Shown piece after piece: positions 9,600-19,507 of a stretch of 64,000 bases of DNA. Within the stretch, counting starts at the first letter, position 1; every line of letters starts with the position of its first letter. The notes beneath the pieces were generated by a model, which was not told the DNA's origin, ran no database searches, and was given only the letters and a program-made list of their open reading frames with translations. The DNA lies in assembly GCA_021738565.1 (NCBI GenBank), contig JAIPBT010000004.1:61482-125481 (forward strand). Direction: 5' to 3'. Source of the DNA: Bacteroidales bacterium. Lineage in GTDB: Bacteria; Bacteroidota; Bacteroidia; Bacteroidales; GCA-2748055. Both the position numbers and the translations under genes were made by a program.

Positions 9600-10175
9600 T
9601 TATGCAGCATCTTTATCCCTGTCCCTTGAAGTACCCAGCTCAGCAGCACTTTCCCTGAGCATGCCTGTGCAAAGACAATGCGCCTTCCTTGTTCGAACAA
9701 GGATATCATAATAAGGACAGGACTCACATCCCTTCCAAAATTCCTCATCGTCGGTCAATTCTGAAAATGTAACTGGATAGTACCCCAGGCTGCTGTTGAT
9801 CTTCATTACAGCAAGACTTGTGGTCAGGCCGAATAATTTGGCATTTGGGAACAGCTCGGAGGATAATTCAAGAGCCCTTCTCTTGATCTCTCCCGCCAGT
9901 CCTGCCCCCCTGAACTCAGGGTCTACTACCAATCCACTATTAGCGACAAACCGATCATGACCCCATGATTCGATGTAACAAAATCCTGCCCAGCGGCCAT
10001 TTGCATCCACAGCGATTACAGATTTTCCTTCCAGGATCTTATCAGCTAAGTATTCCTGGCTTCTGACAGCGATTCCTGTTCCTTTAATTGCAGAGGCATC
10101 CTTTATGGCCTTTTGAATGGTGCCGACATAATCCAGATCTCCGGCTCCAGCAACATATATATTGATTTCAGTCAT
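9600..10175 (-). CDS. GNAT family acetyltransferase of the arginine cluster
   Basis: A 191-residue GNAT protein with the acetyl-CoA binding motif in VDPEFRGAGLAGEIKRRA (about residues 82-99). In Bacteroidota clusters a GNAT gene at this position, between argR and argG, is the candidate N-acylglutamate synthase replacing classical ArgA; that assignment is by context. The C-terminal part has four cysteines (CESCPYYD and later HCLC), which could bind metal and look unusual for a plain GNAT enzyme. It is 29 bases downstream of argR. Confidence 0.75.
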   Translation of the reverse strand: MTEINIYVAGAGDLDYVGTIQKAIKDASAIKGTGIAVRSQEYLADKILEGKSVIAVDANGRWAGFCYIESWGHDRFVANSGLVVDPEFRGAGLAGEIKRRALELSSELFPNAKLFGLTTSLAVMKINSSLGYYPVTFSELTDDEEFWKGCESCPYYDILVRTRKAHCLCTGMLRESAAELGTSRDRDKDAA

Positions 10176-10204
10176 TTGAATTCTTTTTACTTTCTGCTTA
10201 ATAC

Positions 10205-10681
10205 TTAATTTTTCATGCGCTCATTAAACCCGGATATTCTGTTCTTCAAAAGGTTCAGAATATCCTTTTTTGCAACTCCATCCCTGGGAATGACCAGAAC
10301 CGTATCATCACCGGCAACAGTACCTGCTACCTCATAGGAATTCATGTTGTCTATTGCATATGCTATACTGCTCGCATGTCCCGGAAGCGTTTTCATTATA
10401 GCCATATCCCTCGCAAAATCAATCGATACAAATCCTGATATTGAGATGTCATCATTTCCCGATGGTTTGTTCAGATTCCTTTCGGCAAGCATATAAATAT
10501 ATCCCCGATCACTGTCAGGCATTTTTGCAACTTTCAGGTATTTCAGATCCCTTGACAGTGTTGCCTGGGTCATATTGAATCCTTGTTTCCTAAGCATATC
10601 CAGTAACTCTTCCTGGGAAGAAATATTCCTACTGTTGATCATTCTGCGAATGGTCATCAACCTGTTGTTCCTGTCTTTCAT
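10205..10681 (-). CDS. argR: Arginine repressor
   Basis: Arginine-responsive hexameric DNA-binding regulator. The N-terminal winged helix is clear in NISSQEELLDMLRKQGFNM and TQATLSRDLKYL (about residues 17-50), and the C-terminal arginine-binding/hexamer domain includes GTVAGDDTVLVI near 120. At 158 aa it matches the family. It heads the minus-strand arginine genes, and its own promoter overlaps two ARG-box-like palindromes, so autoregulation is expected. Confidence 0.95.
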   Translation of the reverse strand: MKDRNNRLMTIRRMINSRNISSQEELLDMLRKQGFNMTQATLSRDLKYLKVAKMPDSDRGYIYMLAERNLNKPSGNDDISISGFVSIDFARDMAIMKTLPGHASSIAYAIDNMNSYEVAGTVAGDDTVLVIPRDGVAKKDILNLLKNRISGFNERMKN

Positions 10682-10683
10682 AT

Positions 10684-10718
10684 TGTATATTTATACATTT
10701 GAATTGCAAATTTATACA
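10684..10718. promoter_or_regulatory. Tandem ARG-box-like operators between argR and carB
   Basis: Box 1 is TGTATATTTATACA (10684-10697), a dyad with perfect 6-bp arms around TT. Box 2 is TGCAAATTTATACA (10705-10718), the same right arm and a degenerate left arm. Their spacing is exactly 21 bp, two helical turns, which is the centre-to-centre distance of paired ARG boxes bound by one ArgR hexamer in other bacteria. Box 2 covers the argR -7 element and box 1 the expected start of transcription. A further half site TGTATA lies at 10742, nearer carB. Confidence 0.75.
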
Positions 10719-10736
10719 TTTTTTTAATAATTGCAA
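10707..10736 (-). promoter_or_regulatory. argR operon promoter
   Basis: On the minus strand TTG (10736-10734), a 19-base spacer and TAAATTTG (10714-10707) match the Bacteroidota -33/-7 consensus TTG-N19-TAnnTTTG. The -7 box lies inside the second ARG box, so ArgR binding would block it. Confidence 0.65.
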
Positions 10737-10756
10737 GAAACTGTATAATTTTTTTC

Positions 10757-10764
10757 TATTTTTG
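10757..10764 (+). promoter_or_regulatory. Possible carB -7 box
   Basis: TATTTTTG fits TAnnTTTG and lies about 70 bases before the carB ATG. A TTG at 10731-10733 is 23 bases upstream, longer than the ideal spacing. The ARG-box half site at 10742 lies between the two elements, so ArgR could also affect carB. Confidence 0.4.
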
Positions 10765-10834
10765 ACTCCCGGATCAATAAAGCCGGACCTCCTTGATAGC
10801 GGTCTGATATATCCACCTAAAACCGAGCAATGAA

Positions 10835-13800
10835 ATGACCGAAAAATTCAATAAAATCCTCATTCTGGGATCCGGAGCGCTTAAGATCGGGGAAGCCGGA
10901 GAATTTGATTATTCAGGCTCGCAGGCATTGAAAGCATTGCGCGAAGAGGGAGTAAAAACAGTATTGATCAATCCCAATATTGCAACTGTTCAAACTTCTG
11001 AAGAGGTGGCGGACCAGATTTATTTCCTTCCTGTGACCCCTTATTTTGTTGAAAAAGTAATACTGAAGGAAAAGCCCGAAGGCATTTTACTTTCCTTCGG
11101 GGGGCAAACTGCATTGAATTGCGGTGTCGCTCTTCATAACGAAGGGATTCTTCAAAAACATGGTGTAAAGGTACTGGGAACACCGGTACAGGCCATAATG
11201 GACACTGAAGACCGGGAGTTATTTGCGGGAAAATTAAAAGAGATCAATGTAAAGACTCCCCGCAGCATTGCCTGCAGCTCAATAGAAAAGGCCCACAGCG
11301 CTTCAGAGAAACTGGGATTCCCAATCATAATAAGAGCTGCATATACACTGGGAGGGCAGGGCAGTGGTTTTTGCTACAATGCAGGGGAATTACAGGTTCT
11401 TGCTTCCAATGCTTTCTCCTACTCCAATCAGATTCTGGTGGAAGAATCCCTGAAAGGGTGGAAAGAAGTTGAATATGAAGTTGTAAGGGACAGGTACGAC
11501 AATTGTATCACTGTGTGTAACATGGAAAATTTTGATCCATTGGGCATCCATACAGGAGAAAGTATTGTTGTTGCACCTTCTCAAACATTGACCAACAGCG
11601 AATACCACAAATTAAGGAAGCTTTCAATTGATATTATCAGGCATATCGGGATCATTGGTGAATGTAACGTACAATATGCATTGGATCCTGAATCCGAGGA
11701 TTACAGGGTAATTGAAGTAAATGCAAGGTTGTCAAGATCATCAGCACTTGCTTCCAAGGCAACGGGGTATCCCCTGGCCTTTGTGGCCGCAAAACTGGGG
11801 CTCGGGTACGGGTTGCATGAACTTAAGAATTCGATTACAAAGACCACCCCTGCATTTTTTGAACCGGCACTGGATTATATAGTCTGCAAAATCCCGCGCT
11901 GGGACCTCAATAAATTCACAGGTGTATCCAAATTGATAGATTCCAGCATGAAATCTGTCGGTGAAGTTATGGCCATTGGAAGAAGCTTTGAAGAAGCAAT
12001 ACAAAAAGGGATCCGTATGATCGGACAGGGTATGCACGGATTTGTCGGTAATGAAAACATTACCATTGAGGATTTAGAAAAAGAATTAAAGGAGCCTACT
12101 GATATGCGCATCCTGGTAATTGAAAAAGCCCTTGATGCAGGTTTCTCAGTTGATAATATTCATCAATTGACCAGAATTGATAAATGGTTTCTTGTCAAGC
12201 TAAAAAACATATTCGATCTGAAAAATGAACTGATCGCTGTTACCTCCCTCGGTCAGCTAAATGATGAGCTCTTATTATCTGCGAAAAAATCAGGTTTCAG
12301 TGATTTCCAAATCGCCAGACTTGTAATGGAAGGAGACGTAAGCAGCAACATGCATACTGTCAGAGTACACAGAAAAAGCAGGAACATTTTGCCCTGTGTT
12401 AAACAGATTGATACTCTTGCGGCTGAATATCCGGCACAAACCAATTACCTTTACCTCACCTACCACGGAGGAGAACATGACATTGATTTTTTTGATGATC
12501 AACTTTCTGTTATTGTACTTGGATCAGGCGCTTACCGGATCGGAAGCAGTGTAGAATTTGACTGGTGCAGTGTAAATGCCCTGAAGACCTTAAATGAGCA
12601 GGGTTACAGGTCAATAATGATCAATTACAATCCGGAGACCGTTTCCACCGACTATGATGTTTGCGACCGGCTTTACTTTGATGAACTTACATTTGAACGG
12701 GTAATGGATATCCACGATCTTGAGAATCCGAAAGGTGTAATAGTTTCAGTGGGTGGTCAAATTCCCAATAATCTGGCCATGCGCCTGCATTCTTCAAATG
12801 TTAAAGTACTCGGAACATCGCCTGATTCCATTGATAATGCTGAAAATCGACACAAGTTTTCCATGCTACTGGACAAATTGGGGATCGATCAGCCCCGATG
12901 GAAGGAATTGTCAAGTCTTGGTGAAATCAAGGAATTTGTCAAAGAAGTTGGATTCCCCCTGCTTGTCAGGCCATCCTATGTATTGTCAGGAGCAGCAATG
13001 AATGTTGTATCAAACAGTGAAGAATTGGAACATTTCCTAACGCTGGCAACAAGGGTTTCAAAGCAATACCCCGTTGTAGTTTCCGAATTTATTGAACAGG
13101 CAAAGGAAATTGAAATTGATGCGGTAGCGAAGCAGGGAGAGCTATTTTCCTATGCCATATCAGAGCATGTTGAATTCGCAGGGGTCCACTCGGGAGATGC
13201 CACCATGGTATTTCCCCCACAGAAGATATACTTTGAAACGGTCAGAAGGATAAAAAAAATTGCTAAGCAACTGGCTGAAGCCCTTGAAATATCAGGTCCA
13301 TTCAATATGCAATTCCTTGCCAAAGACAACGACATCAAAGTTATCGAGTGTAACCTCAGGGCCTCCCGAAGTATGCCGTTCGTTTCTAAGGTACTTAAAT
13401 CCAATTTGATTGACCAGGCCACCAGAATAATGCTTGACTTACCTGTGGATAAACCTCATAAGTCAATTTTTGATCTTGATTACATAGGCTGTAAAGCTCC
13501 TCAATTTTCTTTCTCAAGACTAAAAAAGGCAGATCCCATCCTTGGCGTTGACATGTCTTCCACAGGTGAAGTTGGCTGCATCGGCGACAATTATTATGAA
13601 GCTGTGTTAAAAGCGATGCTGTCTGTGGGATATAATTTTCCCAAAAAAAACATATTGCTTTCAACGGGGCCCATGAGATCCAAGGTAGAATTGGTAAATT
13701 CCTGCAGGATGCTGGTTGAAAAAGGATACAATCTTTTTGCCACCCACGGAACCCATGAGTTTCTGAAGCTTAACGGACTGGAATCCATCGACCTGGCATG

Positions 13801-14047
13801 GCCTGATGAAGACAAAAAACCCAATGTACTGGATCATCTGGCCAACGGTCAGATAGACCTTGTTATCAACATACCCAAGAATCTATCCTCCCATGAGCTA
13901 TCCAACGACTATACCATACGGCGATCGGCTGTAGATTATAACATTCCGTTAATAACGAATGCCCGTCTGGCTAGTGCTTTTATCATAGCATTCTGCAAGA
14001 TAGACATGAACGATATTTCAATAAAAAGTTGGGGAGAATACAATTGA
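10835..14047 (+). CDS. carB: Carbamoyl-phosphate synthase large subunit
   Basis: Makes carbamoyl phosphate from bicarbonate, ammonia and two ATP. Two homologous ATP-grasp halves are visible, each opening with a similar pre-ATP-grasp motif (ILILGSGALKIGEAGEFDYS at the start and VIVLGSGAYRIGSSVEFDW near residue 558). The C-terminal MGS-like allosteric domain starts near 935 (ILLSTGPMRSK, LFATHGTHEFL). Length 1070 aa is normal. It is divergent from argR, shares the regulatory region and ends 28 bases before the convergent atpG. Confidence 0.97.
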   Translation: MTEKFNKILILGSGALKIGEAGEFDYSGSQALKALREEGVKTVLINPNIATVQTSEEVADQIYFLPVTPYFVEKVILKEKPEGILLSFGGQTALNCGVALHNEGILQKHGVKVLGTPVQAIMDTEDRELFAGKLKEINVKTPRSIACSSIEKAHSASEKLGFPIIIRAAYTLGGQGSGFCYNAGELQVLASNAFSYSNQILVEESLKGWKEVEYEVVRDRYDNCITVCNMENFDPLGIHTGESIVVAPSQTLTNSEYHKLRKLSIDIIRHIGIIGECNVQYALDPESEDYRVIEVNARLSRSSALASKATGYPLAFVAAKLGLGYGLHELKNSITKTTPAFFEPALDYIVCKIPRWDLNKFTGVSKLIDSSMKSVGEVMAIGRSFEEAIQKGIRMIGQGMHGFVGNENITIEDLEKELKEPTDMRILVIEKALDAGFSVDNIHQLTRIDKWFLVKLKNIFDLKNELIAVTSLGQLNDELLLSAKKSGFSDFQIARLVMEGDVSSNMHTVRVHRKSRNILPCVKQIDTLAAEYPAQTNYLYLTYHGGEHDIDFFDDQLSVIVLGSGAYRIGSSVEFDWCSVNALKTLNEQGYRSIMINYNPETVSTDYDVCDRLYFDELTFERVMDIHDLENPKGVIVSVGGQIPNNLAMRLHSSNVKVLGTSPDSIDNAENRHKFSMLLDKLGIDQPRWKELSSLGEIKEFVKEVGFPLLVRPSYVLSGAAMNVVSNSEELEHFLTLATRVSKQYPVVVSEFIEQAKEIEIDAVAKQGELFSYAISEHVEFAGVHSGDATMVFPPQKIYFETVRRIKKIAKQLAEALEISGPFNMQFLAKDNDIKVIECNLRASRSMPFVSKVLKSNLIDQATRIMLDLPVDKPHKSIFDLDYIGCKAPQFSFSRLKKADPILGVDMSSTGEVGCIGDNYYEAVLKAMLSVGYNFPKKNILLSTGPMRSKVELVNSCRMLVEKGYNLFATHGTHEFLKLNGLESIDLAWPDEDKKPNVLDHLANGQIDLVINIPKNLSSHELSNDYTIRRSAVDYNIPLITNARLASAFIIAFCKIDMNDISIKSWGEYN

Positions 14048-14075
14048 TAACCAGTCCCCTGCTGCATTAAATCAG

Positions 14076-14963
14076 CTAGCTTCTCAATGCCTCTGCTCCG
14101 CTAACTATTTCAATGATCTCGTTGGTAATGGCAGCCTGCCTTGCCTTGTTGTATTCCAGGGCAAGATCCTTCAGTATTTCCGTAGCATTGTCCGTAGCCT
14201 TATGCATAGCTGTCATTCTCGCCCCATGTTCTGATGCGCAGGAATCCAGAATTGACTTGTAGAATTGCAGTTTAAGCGACCTTGGGATCATTTCCTTTAA
14301 GATATATTCCTTTGTGGGCTCGAAAATATAATAGGGATTAACCTGGCTTGTACTTTCTTCACCCAGCTCTTCCATCTTAATCGGTAAAAACTGTTCTGTT
14401 ATGAGCACCTGGGTACCAGCATTTTTGAACTGGTTGTAAACGATATCCACATGATCGTATTCTGCCTCAACATACAACTTCATGATCATCTCTGATAATT
14501 TCATAGAGCGCTCAAAAGTCAGATCATCCAGCAGTTCACTTCCGTTGAATAGCACATTGTAACCATGTCTTTTGAGGAAATCGAATCCTTTTTTCCCTAT
14601 GGCCATAAAATGTACCTGTCCTGCCATCATTTGCTCTGAATATGTTTCCAATGCTGCATGAATTGCTGCTTTTATGGCATTGCTGTTAAATGCACCACAA
14701 AGTCCCCTGTTTGAAGTGATCAGCACGAGCAGCACAGATTCTTCATCCCTGTTCTGTGCATATAGATTTTCCTCATCGTCTTTCAGACTGCCACTGATAT
14801 TTCCCAGGATCTGCTGGAGTTTTTCAGCATATGGCCTCAACTGCAAAATTGCATTCTGTGCTTTTTTCAATTTTGCAGCTGCAACCATTTTCATTGCACT
14901 TGTAATTTGCCTGGTTGATGCAATGGATTCCCGCCTGTCTCGTATTTCCTTAAGGTTTGCCAT
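14076..14963 (-). CDS. atpG: ATP synthase F1 gamma subunit
   Basis: Central rotor stalk of F-type ATP synthase. The N-terminal helix reads LKEIRDRRESIASTRQITSAMKMVAAAKLKKA and the C-terminal helix MHKATDNATEILKDLALEYNKARQAAITNEI, the two strands of the coiled coil. LITSNRGLCGAFNSN is the conserved central motif. 295 aa is normal. It is the last gene of the run and lies 32 bases after atpA. Confidence 0.96.
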   Translation of the reverse strand: MANLKEIRDRRESIASTRQITSAMKMVAAAKLKKAQNAILQLRPYAEKLQQILGNISGSLKDDEENLYAQNRDEESVLLVLITSNRGLCGAFNSNAIKAAIHAALETYSEQMMAGQVHFMAIGKKGFDFLKRHGYNVLFNGSELLDDLTFERSMKLSEMIMKLYVEAEYDHVDIVYNQFKNAGTQVLITEQFLPIKMEELGEESTSQVNPYYIFEPTKEYILKEMIPRSLKLQFYKSILDSCASEHGARMTAMHKATDNATEILKDLALEYNKARQAAITNEIIEIVSGAEALRS

Positions 14964-14995
14964 TTAAGCTTTACAGATTGCTGGTTTCCTGGTTA

Positions 14996-16573
14996 CTATT
15001 TTATCTTTTCTACAATATCTTTTGCAACAGATTCAAGTGTTGATGTTATTTTATCATCAATTTTCCCTTCAGAAAGCTTTTTTAATACATCCTTGTGCTT
15101 CAAATCCAGTAATTCAAGAAATTCATTCTGGAACTGTGCTATCTGGTTGATTTCTATTTCAGTAAGAAGACCTTTTGTGCCGCAGTAAATTATTGCAATT
15201 TGTTTTTCTACCGCAAATGGCGAATATTGTGCCTGTTTCAGGATCTCAACGTTTTTTCTTCCTTTATCCAAAACAGCCTTTGTCGCAGCATCAAGGTCGG
15301 ATCCGAATTTTGCAAAAGCCTCCAGTTCACGGAACTGTGCCTGGTCAAGTTTCAGGGTACCGGCAATTTTTTTCATGGCCTTTATCTGTGCATTTCCTCC
15401 AACCCTCGATACTGAAATACCAACATTAATTGCCGGTCGGATCCCGGCATTGAAAAGGTTTGATTCGAGGAATATCTGGCCATCGGTAATTGAGATCACA
15501 TTTGTTGGGATATATGCGGAAACATCACCAGCCTGTGTTTCAATAATAGGCAAAGCAGTAAGTGATCCTCCTCCCTTTACCATGGGCCTGATCGTATCTG
15601 GCAGATCATTCATATTGGCAGCGATCTCATCCGATTCTATGATCTTTGAAGCACGTTCCAGCAATCTTGAATGCAAATAAAATACATCACCGGGATATGC
15701 TTCCCTTCCAGGGGGACGCCTCAACAGCAGGGATACTTCCCTGTATGAAACGGCCTGTTTGGAAAGATCATCATATATGATTAGGGCAGGCCGGCCTGTG
15801 TCCCTGAAGTATTCACCAATTGTACAACCTGCAAACGGAGCATAAAACTGAAGTGCAGCAGGATCTGAAGCTGTTGCACAAACAACAACGGTGTAATCCA
15901 TTGCCCCACGCTCTTCAAATGTCTTAACAACGTTTGCTACAGTACTGCCCTTTTGTCCGATGGCAACATAAATACAATATACGGGTTCTCCGCGGTCATG
16001 GAATTCCTTTTGATTTAAGATGGTATCAATTGCTATTGCAGTCTTTCCAGTCTGACGGTCTCCGATAATTAATTCCCGCTGTCCCCTTCCGATCGGGATC
16101 ATTGCATCTATCGCCTTTAAACCTGTTTGTAACGGTTCATTTACAGGTTGTCTGAAAATGACCCCCGGCGCCTTTCGTTCAATAGGTAGTTCATAAAGAT
16201 CACCGGTGATGGGGCCCTTGCCATCAAGTGGTTCACCAAGTGTATTGATAACCCTGCCCAACAGTTTTTCTCCAACCCTGATGGATGCAATCCGTTTTGT
16301 ACGTTTTACGGTATCGCCTTCTTTAATCAACTCCGAAGGACCCAGCAATACAGCCCCAACATTGTCTTCTTCCAAATTCAGCACAATGCCCATCACACCA
16401 CTGTCAAATTCTATCAATTCGTTGGCTTGTACACTATTAAGTCCATATATACGGGCAATGCCATCCCCCACCTGAAGCACGGTACCTACCTCTTCAAGCT
16501 CTGCGCTGCTCTTAAATCCTTCTAATTGTTTCTTTAGTATCTCTGATACTTCCGAAGGTTTGATCTGGGACAT
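14996..16573 (-). CDS. atpA: ATP synthase F1 alpha subunit
   Basis: Non-catalytic nucleotide-binding subunit of F1. Walker A is [13 protein letters not shown] near residue 170, the Walker B region [11 protein letters not shown] near 265, and the signature [15 protein letters not shown] follows. 525 aa is typical. It sits between atpH and atpG with short gaps; the catalytic beta subunit is not in this window. Confidence 0.97.
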   Translation of the reverse strand: MSQIKPSEVSEILKKQLEGFKSSAELEEVGTVLQVGDGIARIYGLNSVQANELIEFDSGVMGIVLNLEEDNVGAVLLGPSELIKEGDTVKRTKRIASIRVGEKLLGRVINTLGEPLDGKGPITGDLYELPIERKAPGVIFRQPVNEPLQTGLKAIDAMIPIGRGQRELIIGDRQTGKTAIAIDTILNQKEFHDRGEPVYCIYVAIGQKGSTVANVVKTFEERGAMDYTVVVCATASDPAALQFYAPFAGCTIGEYFRDTGRPALIIYDDLSKQAVSYREVSLLLRRPPGREAYPGDVFYLHSRLLERASKIIESDEIAANMNDLPDTIRPMVKGGGSLTALPIIETQAGDVSAYIPTNVISITDGQIFLESNLFNAGIRPAINVGISVSRVGGNAQIKAMKKIAGTLKLDQAQFRELEAFAKFGSDLDAATKAVLDKGRKNVEILKQAQYSPFAVEKQIAIIYCGTKGLLTEIEINQIAQFQNEFLELLDLKHKDVLKKLSEGKIDDKITSTLESVAKDIVEKIK

Positions 16574-16589
16574 ACTGTAGATTTTTGTA

Positions 16590-17123
16590 TTATTTCAATA
16601 GTTGTTTTTCAACTTCTCTAAGGCTGTTGGAAATGCTGGCATCATACTGCAGCTGATCGATGCGAATTACAAACCCGCCAATAAGTGTGTCATTGGTTGA
16701 GATTTCTAATTCCACAGGAGATTTAAAAGCTTTCTCGATGTTCCTCTTAACTTTCTTACTGATAGCATCCGGTAAAGGAGTTGCACTAACAAATGTTGCG
16801 GATTTTATGCCTTTGTGTTTCTTATATAGATCAATAAAATACCTTGCAATTGAAGGTATGTATTCCTCCCTGCCGTTTTTAACAGTAAGGTTCAAAAGAG
16901 AAAGAGAAAGGGAATGTATGTCTTTTTTGAACATTTTTTCCAATACAGTACATTTCCCGGATTCCTTGATTACAGGATTAACAAGCAGGTACCTGAATTC
17001 GGGAATTTGGCAAACCTTGTAAACATCCTCCATGTTCTCCCTTATTTCATCCAGTACACCTTCTTCCTTTGCGCTTTCAAACAGGGCCCTGGCATATCTT
17101 ACTGATATCTGACTTTCGTTCAT
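16590..17123 (-). CDS. atpH: ATP synthase F1 delta subunit
   Basis: Peripheral-stalk OSCP/delta subunit linking F1 to the b subunit. It starts with [17 protein letters not shown], the normal delta opening, and ends with the conserved segment [23 protein letters not shown]. 177 aa is the expected length. Order atpF-atpH-atpA is conserved and the flanking gaps are 10 and 16 bases. Confidence 0.94.
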   Translation of the reverse strand: MNESQISVRYARALFESAKEEGVLDEIRENMEDVYKVCQIPEFRYLLVNPVIKESGKCTVLEKMFKKDIHSLSLSLLNLTVKNGREEYIPSIARYFIDLYKKHKGIKSATFVSATPLPDAISKKVKRNIEKAFKSPVELEISTNDTLIGGFVIRIDQLQYDASISNSLREVEKQLLK

Positions 17124-17133
17124 GCTCTTTTTA

Positions 17134-17628
17134 TCAATTCAATTTAATATCGTCAATCAGTTTTTTGGCAAGTTTTTCCTGCTCCTTATCACTGCTGAGT
17201 TTTGATTTGAGTATCTTTTCGGCTATCTGAACAGATAAAATGGCCATCTGTTCTTTCATCTCTGTTATGGCCGACAACTTTTCATTCTGTATCGCATTCC
17301 TGGCGTTTTTAACCAGTTTTGCTGCTTCAGCATTTGCTTTTTCCCTGGCTTCACTTATAATCTTGTCCTTTACATCACGTGCCTCTTTCATCATAGCATC
17401 GCGTTCAGTTTTTGCCTCAGCAAGTACTTTTTCGTTGTCTGCATGCAACTGTTCCATTTCTTTCCTTGCCTTTTCAGCCGATTCCAGGGCTTTTCGTATG
17501 CTTTCATTTCTTGCTCTTACAGCAGCAAGTATAGCTGGCCATGCAAACTTTCCAAGGATAAATAGAAGAATCAGGAAGAATAAAGTTGACCAGAAGATCA
17601 TTCCAATTCCGGGCGTTACAAGATCCAT
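17134..17628 (-). CDS. atpF: ATP synthase F0 b subunit
   Basis: Membrane-anchored peripheral stalk. One N-terminal transmembrane helix (IGMIFWSTLFFLILLFILGKFAWPAIL) is followed by a long charged, alanine- and lysine-rich helix that would form a coiled coil to about residue 155. 164 aa is normal. It lies between atpE and atpH. Confidence 0.95.
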   Translation of the reverse strand: MDLVTPGIGMIFWSTLFFLILLFILGKFAWPAILAAVRARNESIRKALESAEKARKEMEQLHADNEKVLAEAKTERDAMMKEARDVKDKIISEAREKANAEAAKLVKNARNAIQNEKLSAITEMKEQMAILSVQIAEKILKSKLSSDKEQEKLAKKLIDDIKLN

Positions 17629-17693
17629 ATTGTCGAATTTTAATTTTTACATAGAAAAATGGCCTGCAACCAACCGTTGCAGGCCGATTTTAT

Positions 17694-17918
<225 letters not shown>

Positions 17919-17932
17919 TTAATTAAAAAATA

Positions 17933-19114
17933 TTAACTATGGTGATGCTCGGGCATCGCCAATCCAATAAACAAAGCCGATAAGAGTGTAAAAATATATG
18001 CCTGGAGGAAAGCAACAAGCAGCTCAATCATATCCATAAATATGACCATTACCAAAGAGGGAACCGCCATAAATACGCTCTTAAAAATAAATATCAATGA
18101 AACCAGGCTCAATAAAACTATATGCCCTGCTGTAATATTGGCGAATAACCGGACCATCAGGGCAAAGGGCTTGGTTATTATACCCAGTAATTCTACCGGA
18201 ATCATAATAGGCAGCAGCCAAAGAGGTACTCCCGGAGGAAAAAATATGTGCTGCCAGTATGCCTTGTTGCCATTGAAATTTGTAATAACCATTGTAAATA
18301 TCGCCAGCACCATTGTAACGGCAATATTTCCTGTTACGTTGGCACCAAATGGAAAGAACGGGACCATGCCCAACAGGTTATGAATCAAAATAAAAAAGAA
18401 AACGGTAAGCAAATAAGGCATAAACCGCGCATACCTGTCTTTCCCGATATTTGGAATGGCAATATCTTCCTCAACAAACACGATCAACGGTTCAAGAAAA
18501 CCCTGAATGCCCTTTGGGGCACGCACTCCGTATTTCTTATAGGATTTTGCCAGGGACAGGAAAACCACCAGTAGAATAACCACTGCAAGAAACATCATGC
18601 ACACATTCTTTGTAATGGAAAAATCCAGCGGTAAGCCTTCATTTACAATAACTCCATTTTCATCCAACTCCACAATCTTACCCCCAACATTCTTCTCTGT
18701 CAAATTTCCTTCTTTGTCAGGAACCATCATTGACCCATGGCCCAATTCAAATCCCCTGTAATTTTGTCCGTGGGCAATTTTAGATGACATAAAAAAGTGA
18801 AAGCCGGAGTGTTTGCTGAAAAGAATGACAGGCAGGGGAATGCTGACATTATGACCGTGCTTATCTGTAAAGATATTCCATTCATGTGCATCTTTTACAT
18901 GGTGCATGATCACTTCGGAAGCATTAAAAGTTCCTTCCTCTTCATGGATATCAGACTCATCAAGTTGCCCTTCGTCCTGCGCTTCATGATTATCGTGCTG
19001 TTGATCATTCAAATAATCCTTCCCGGCAGAATATACCATCGGTGGAGAACAGACAAGCAATACGAGGACCACCAAAGGAAAAATTCTATCAAATATGTCT
19101 TTTTCGATCCTCAC
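17933..19114 (-). CDS. atpB: ATP synthase F0 a subunit with long periplasmic N-terminal extension
   Basis: Proton-channel subunit. The C-terminal part has the hydrophobic helices of the family and the essential arginine in KPFALMVRLFANITAGH near residue 330. At 393 aa it is about 120 residues longer than the E. coli protein: the N-terminus has a signal-like hydrophobic segment (IFPLVVLVLLVCSPPMVYS) and then an acidic, His-rich stretch (residues about 36-75) and a soluble domain before the first channel helix. Long a subunits like this are known in Bacteroidota. It lies 26 bases before atpE. Confidence 0.94.
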   Translation of the reverse strand: MRIEKDIFDRIFPLVVLVLLVCSPPMVYSAGKDYLNDQQHDNHEAQDEGQLDESDIHEEEGTFNASEVIMHHVKDAHEWNIFTDKHGHNVSIPLPVILFSKHSGFHFFMSSKIAHGQNYRGFELGHGSMMVPDKEGNLTEKNVGGKIVELDENGVIVNEGLPLDFSITKNVCMMFLAVVILLVVFLSLAKSYKKYGVRAPKGIQGFLEPLIVFVEEDIAIPNIGKDRYARFMPYLLTVFFFILIHNLLGMVPFFPFGANVTGNIAVTMVLAIFTMVITNFNGNKAYWQHIFFPPGVPLWLLPIMIPVELLGIITKPFALMVRLFANITAGHIVLLSLVSLIFIFKSVFMAVPSLVMVIFMDMIELLVAFLQAYIFTLLSALFIGLAMPEHHHS

Positions 19115-19126
19115 AATGTCCTATAA

Positions 19127-19507
19127 TCATTTTGTTTTCAGCATTTTAAGCAAAATACTGATTAAAAATAAAGTGAGCACTAAATATAATACAAAAAAAG
19201 CAATGATAAACTCCATCGCCAGATTTTTTACCACGGCCCAGAAGACAAGTATTATGATCAGATATGCGAGGAATTTTCCACCCAGTCCTGCGATCAAATA
19301 TACACCTCCTTGCTGACCACCTTTGCTTACTCCTTTCCTGACCAATAAATAGCTCCCTGCTGTAACAATTGTCATTGCACTCAGCAACGAAGCATAAACT
19401 TCCGGCACAAGGTAAAAACCCGTATGCTGGCAAATCAGTATCCCCAGAATCAGTGCAGTGATATAAATAAGCAGCAACTGCAGCAAATGGCGGTTTTCAT
19501 GAATCAT
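19127..19507 (-). CDS. Small membrane protein in the ATP synthase operon (AtpI-like position)
   Basis: A 126-residue protein with four predicted transmembrane helices (about residues 8-25, 38-55, 68-88, 95-120). It occupies the place of AtpI or uncI-type genes between atpZ and atpB, and may help c-ring assembly or ion supply, but no diagnostic motif is seen. The start overlaps the preceding gene by 11 bases and the stop is 12 bases before atpB, so it belongs to the operon. Confidence 0.7.
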   Translation of the reverse strand: MIHENRHLLQLLLIYITALILGILICQHTGFYLVPEVYASLLSAMTIVTAGSYLLVRKGVSKGGQQGGVYLIAGLGGKFLAYLIIILVFWAVVKNLAMEFIIAFFVLYLVLTLFLISILLKMLKTK

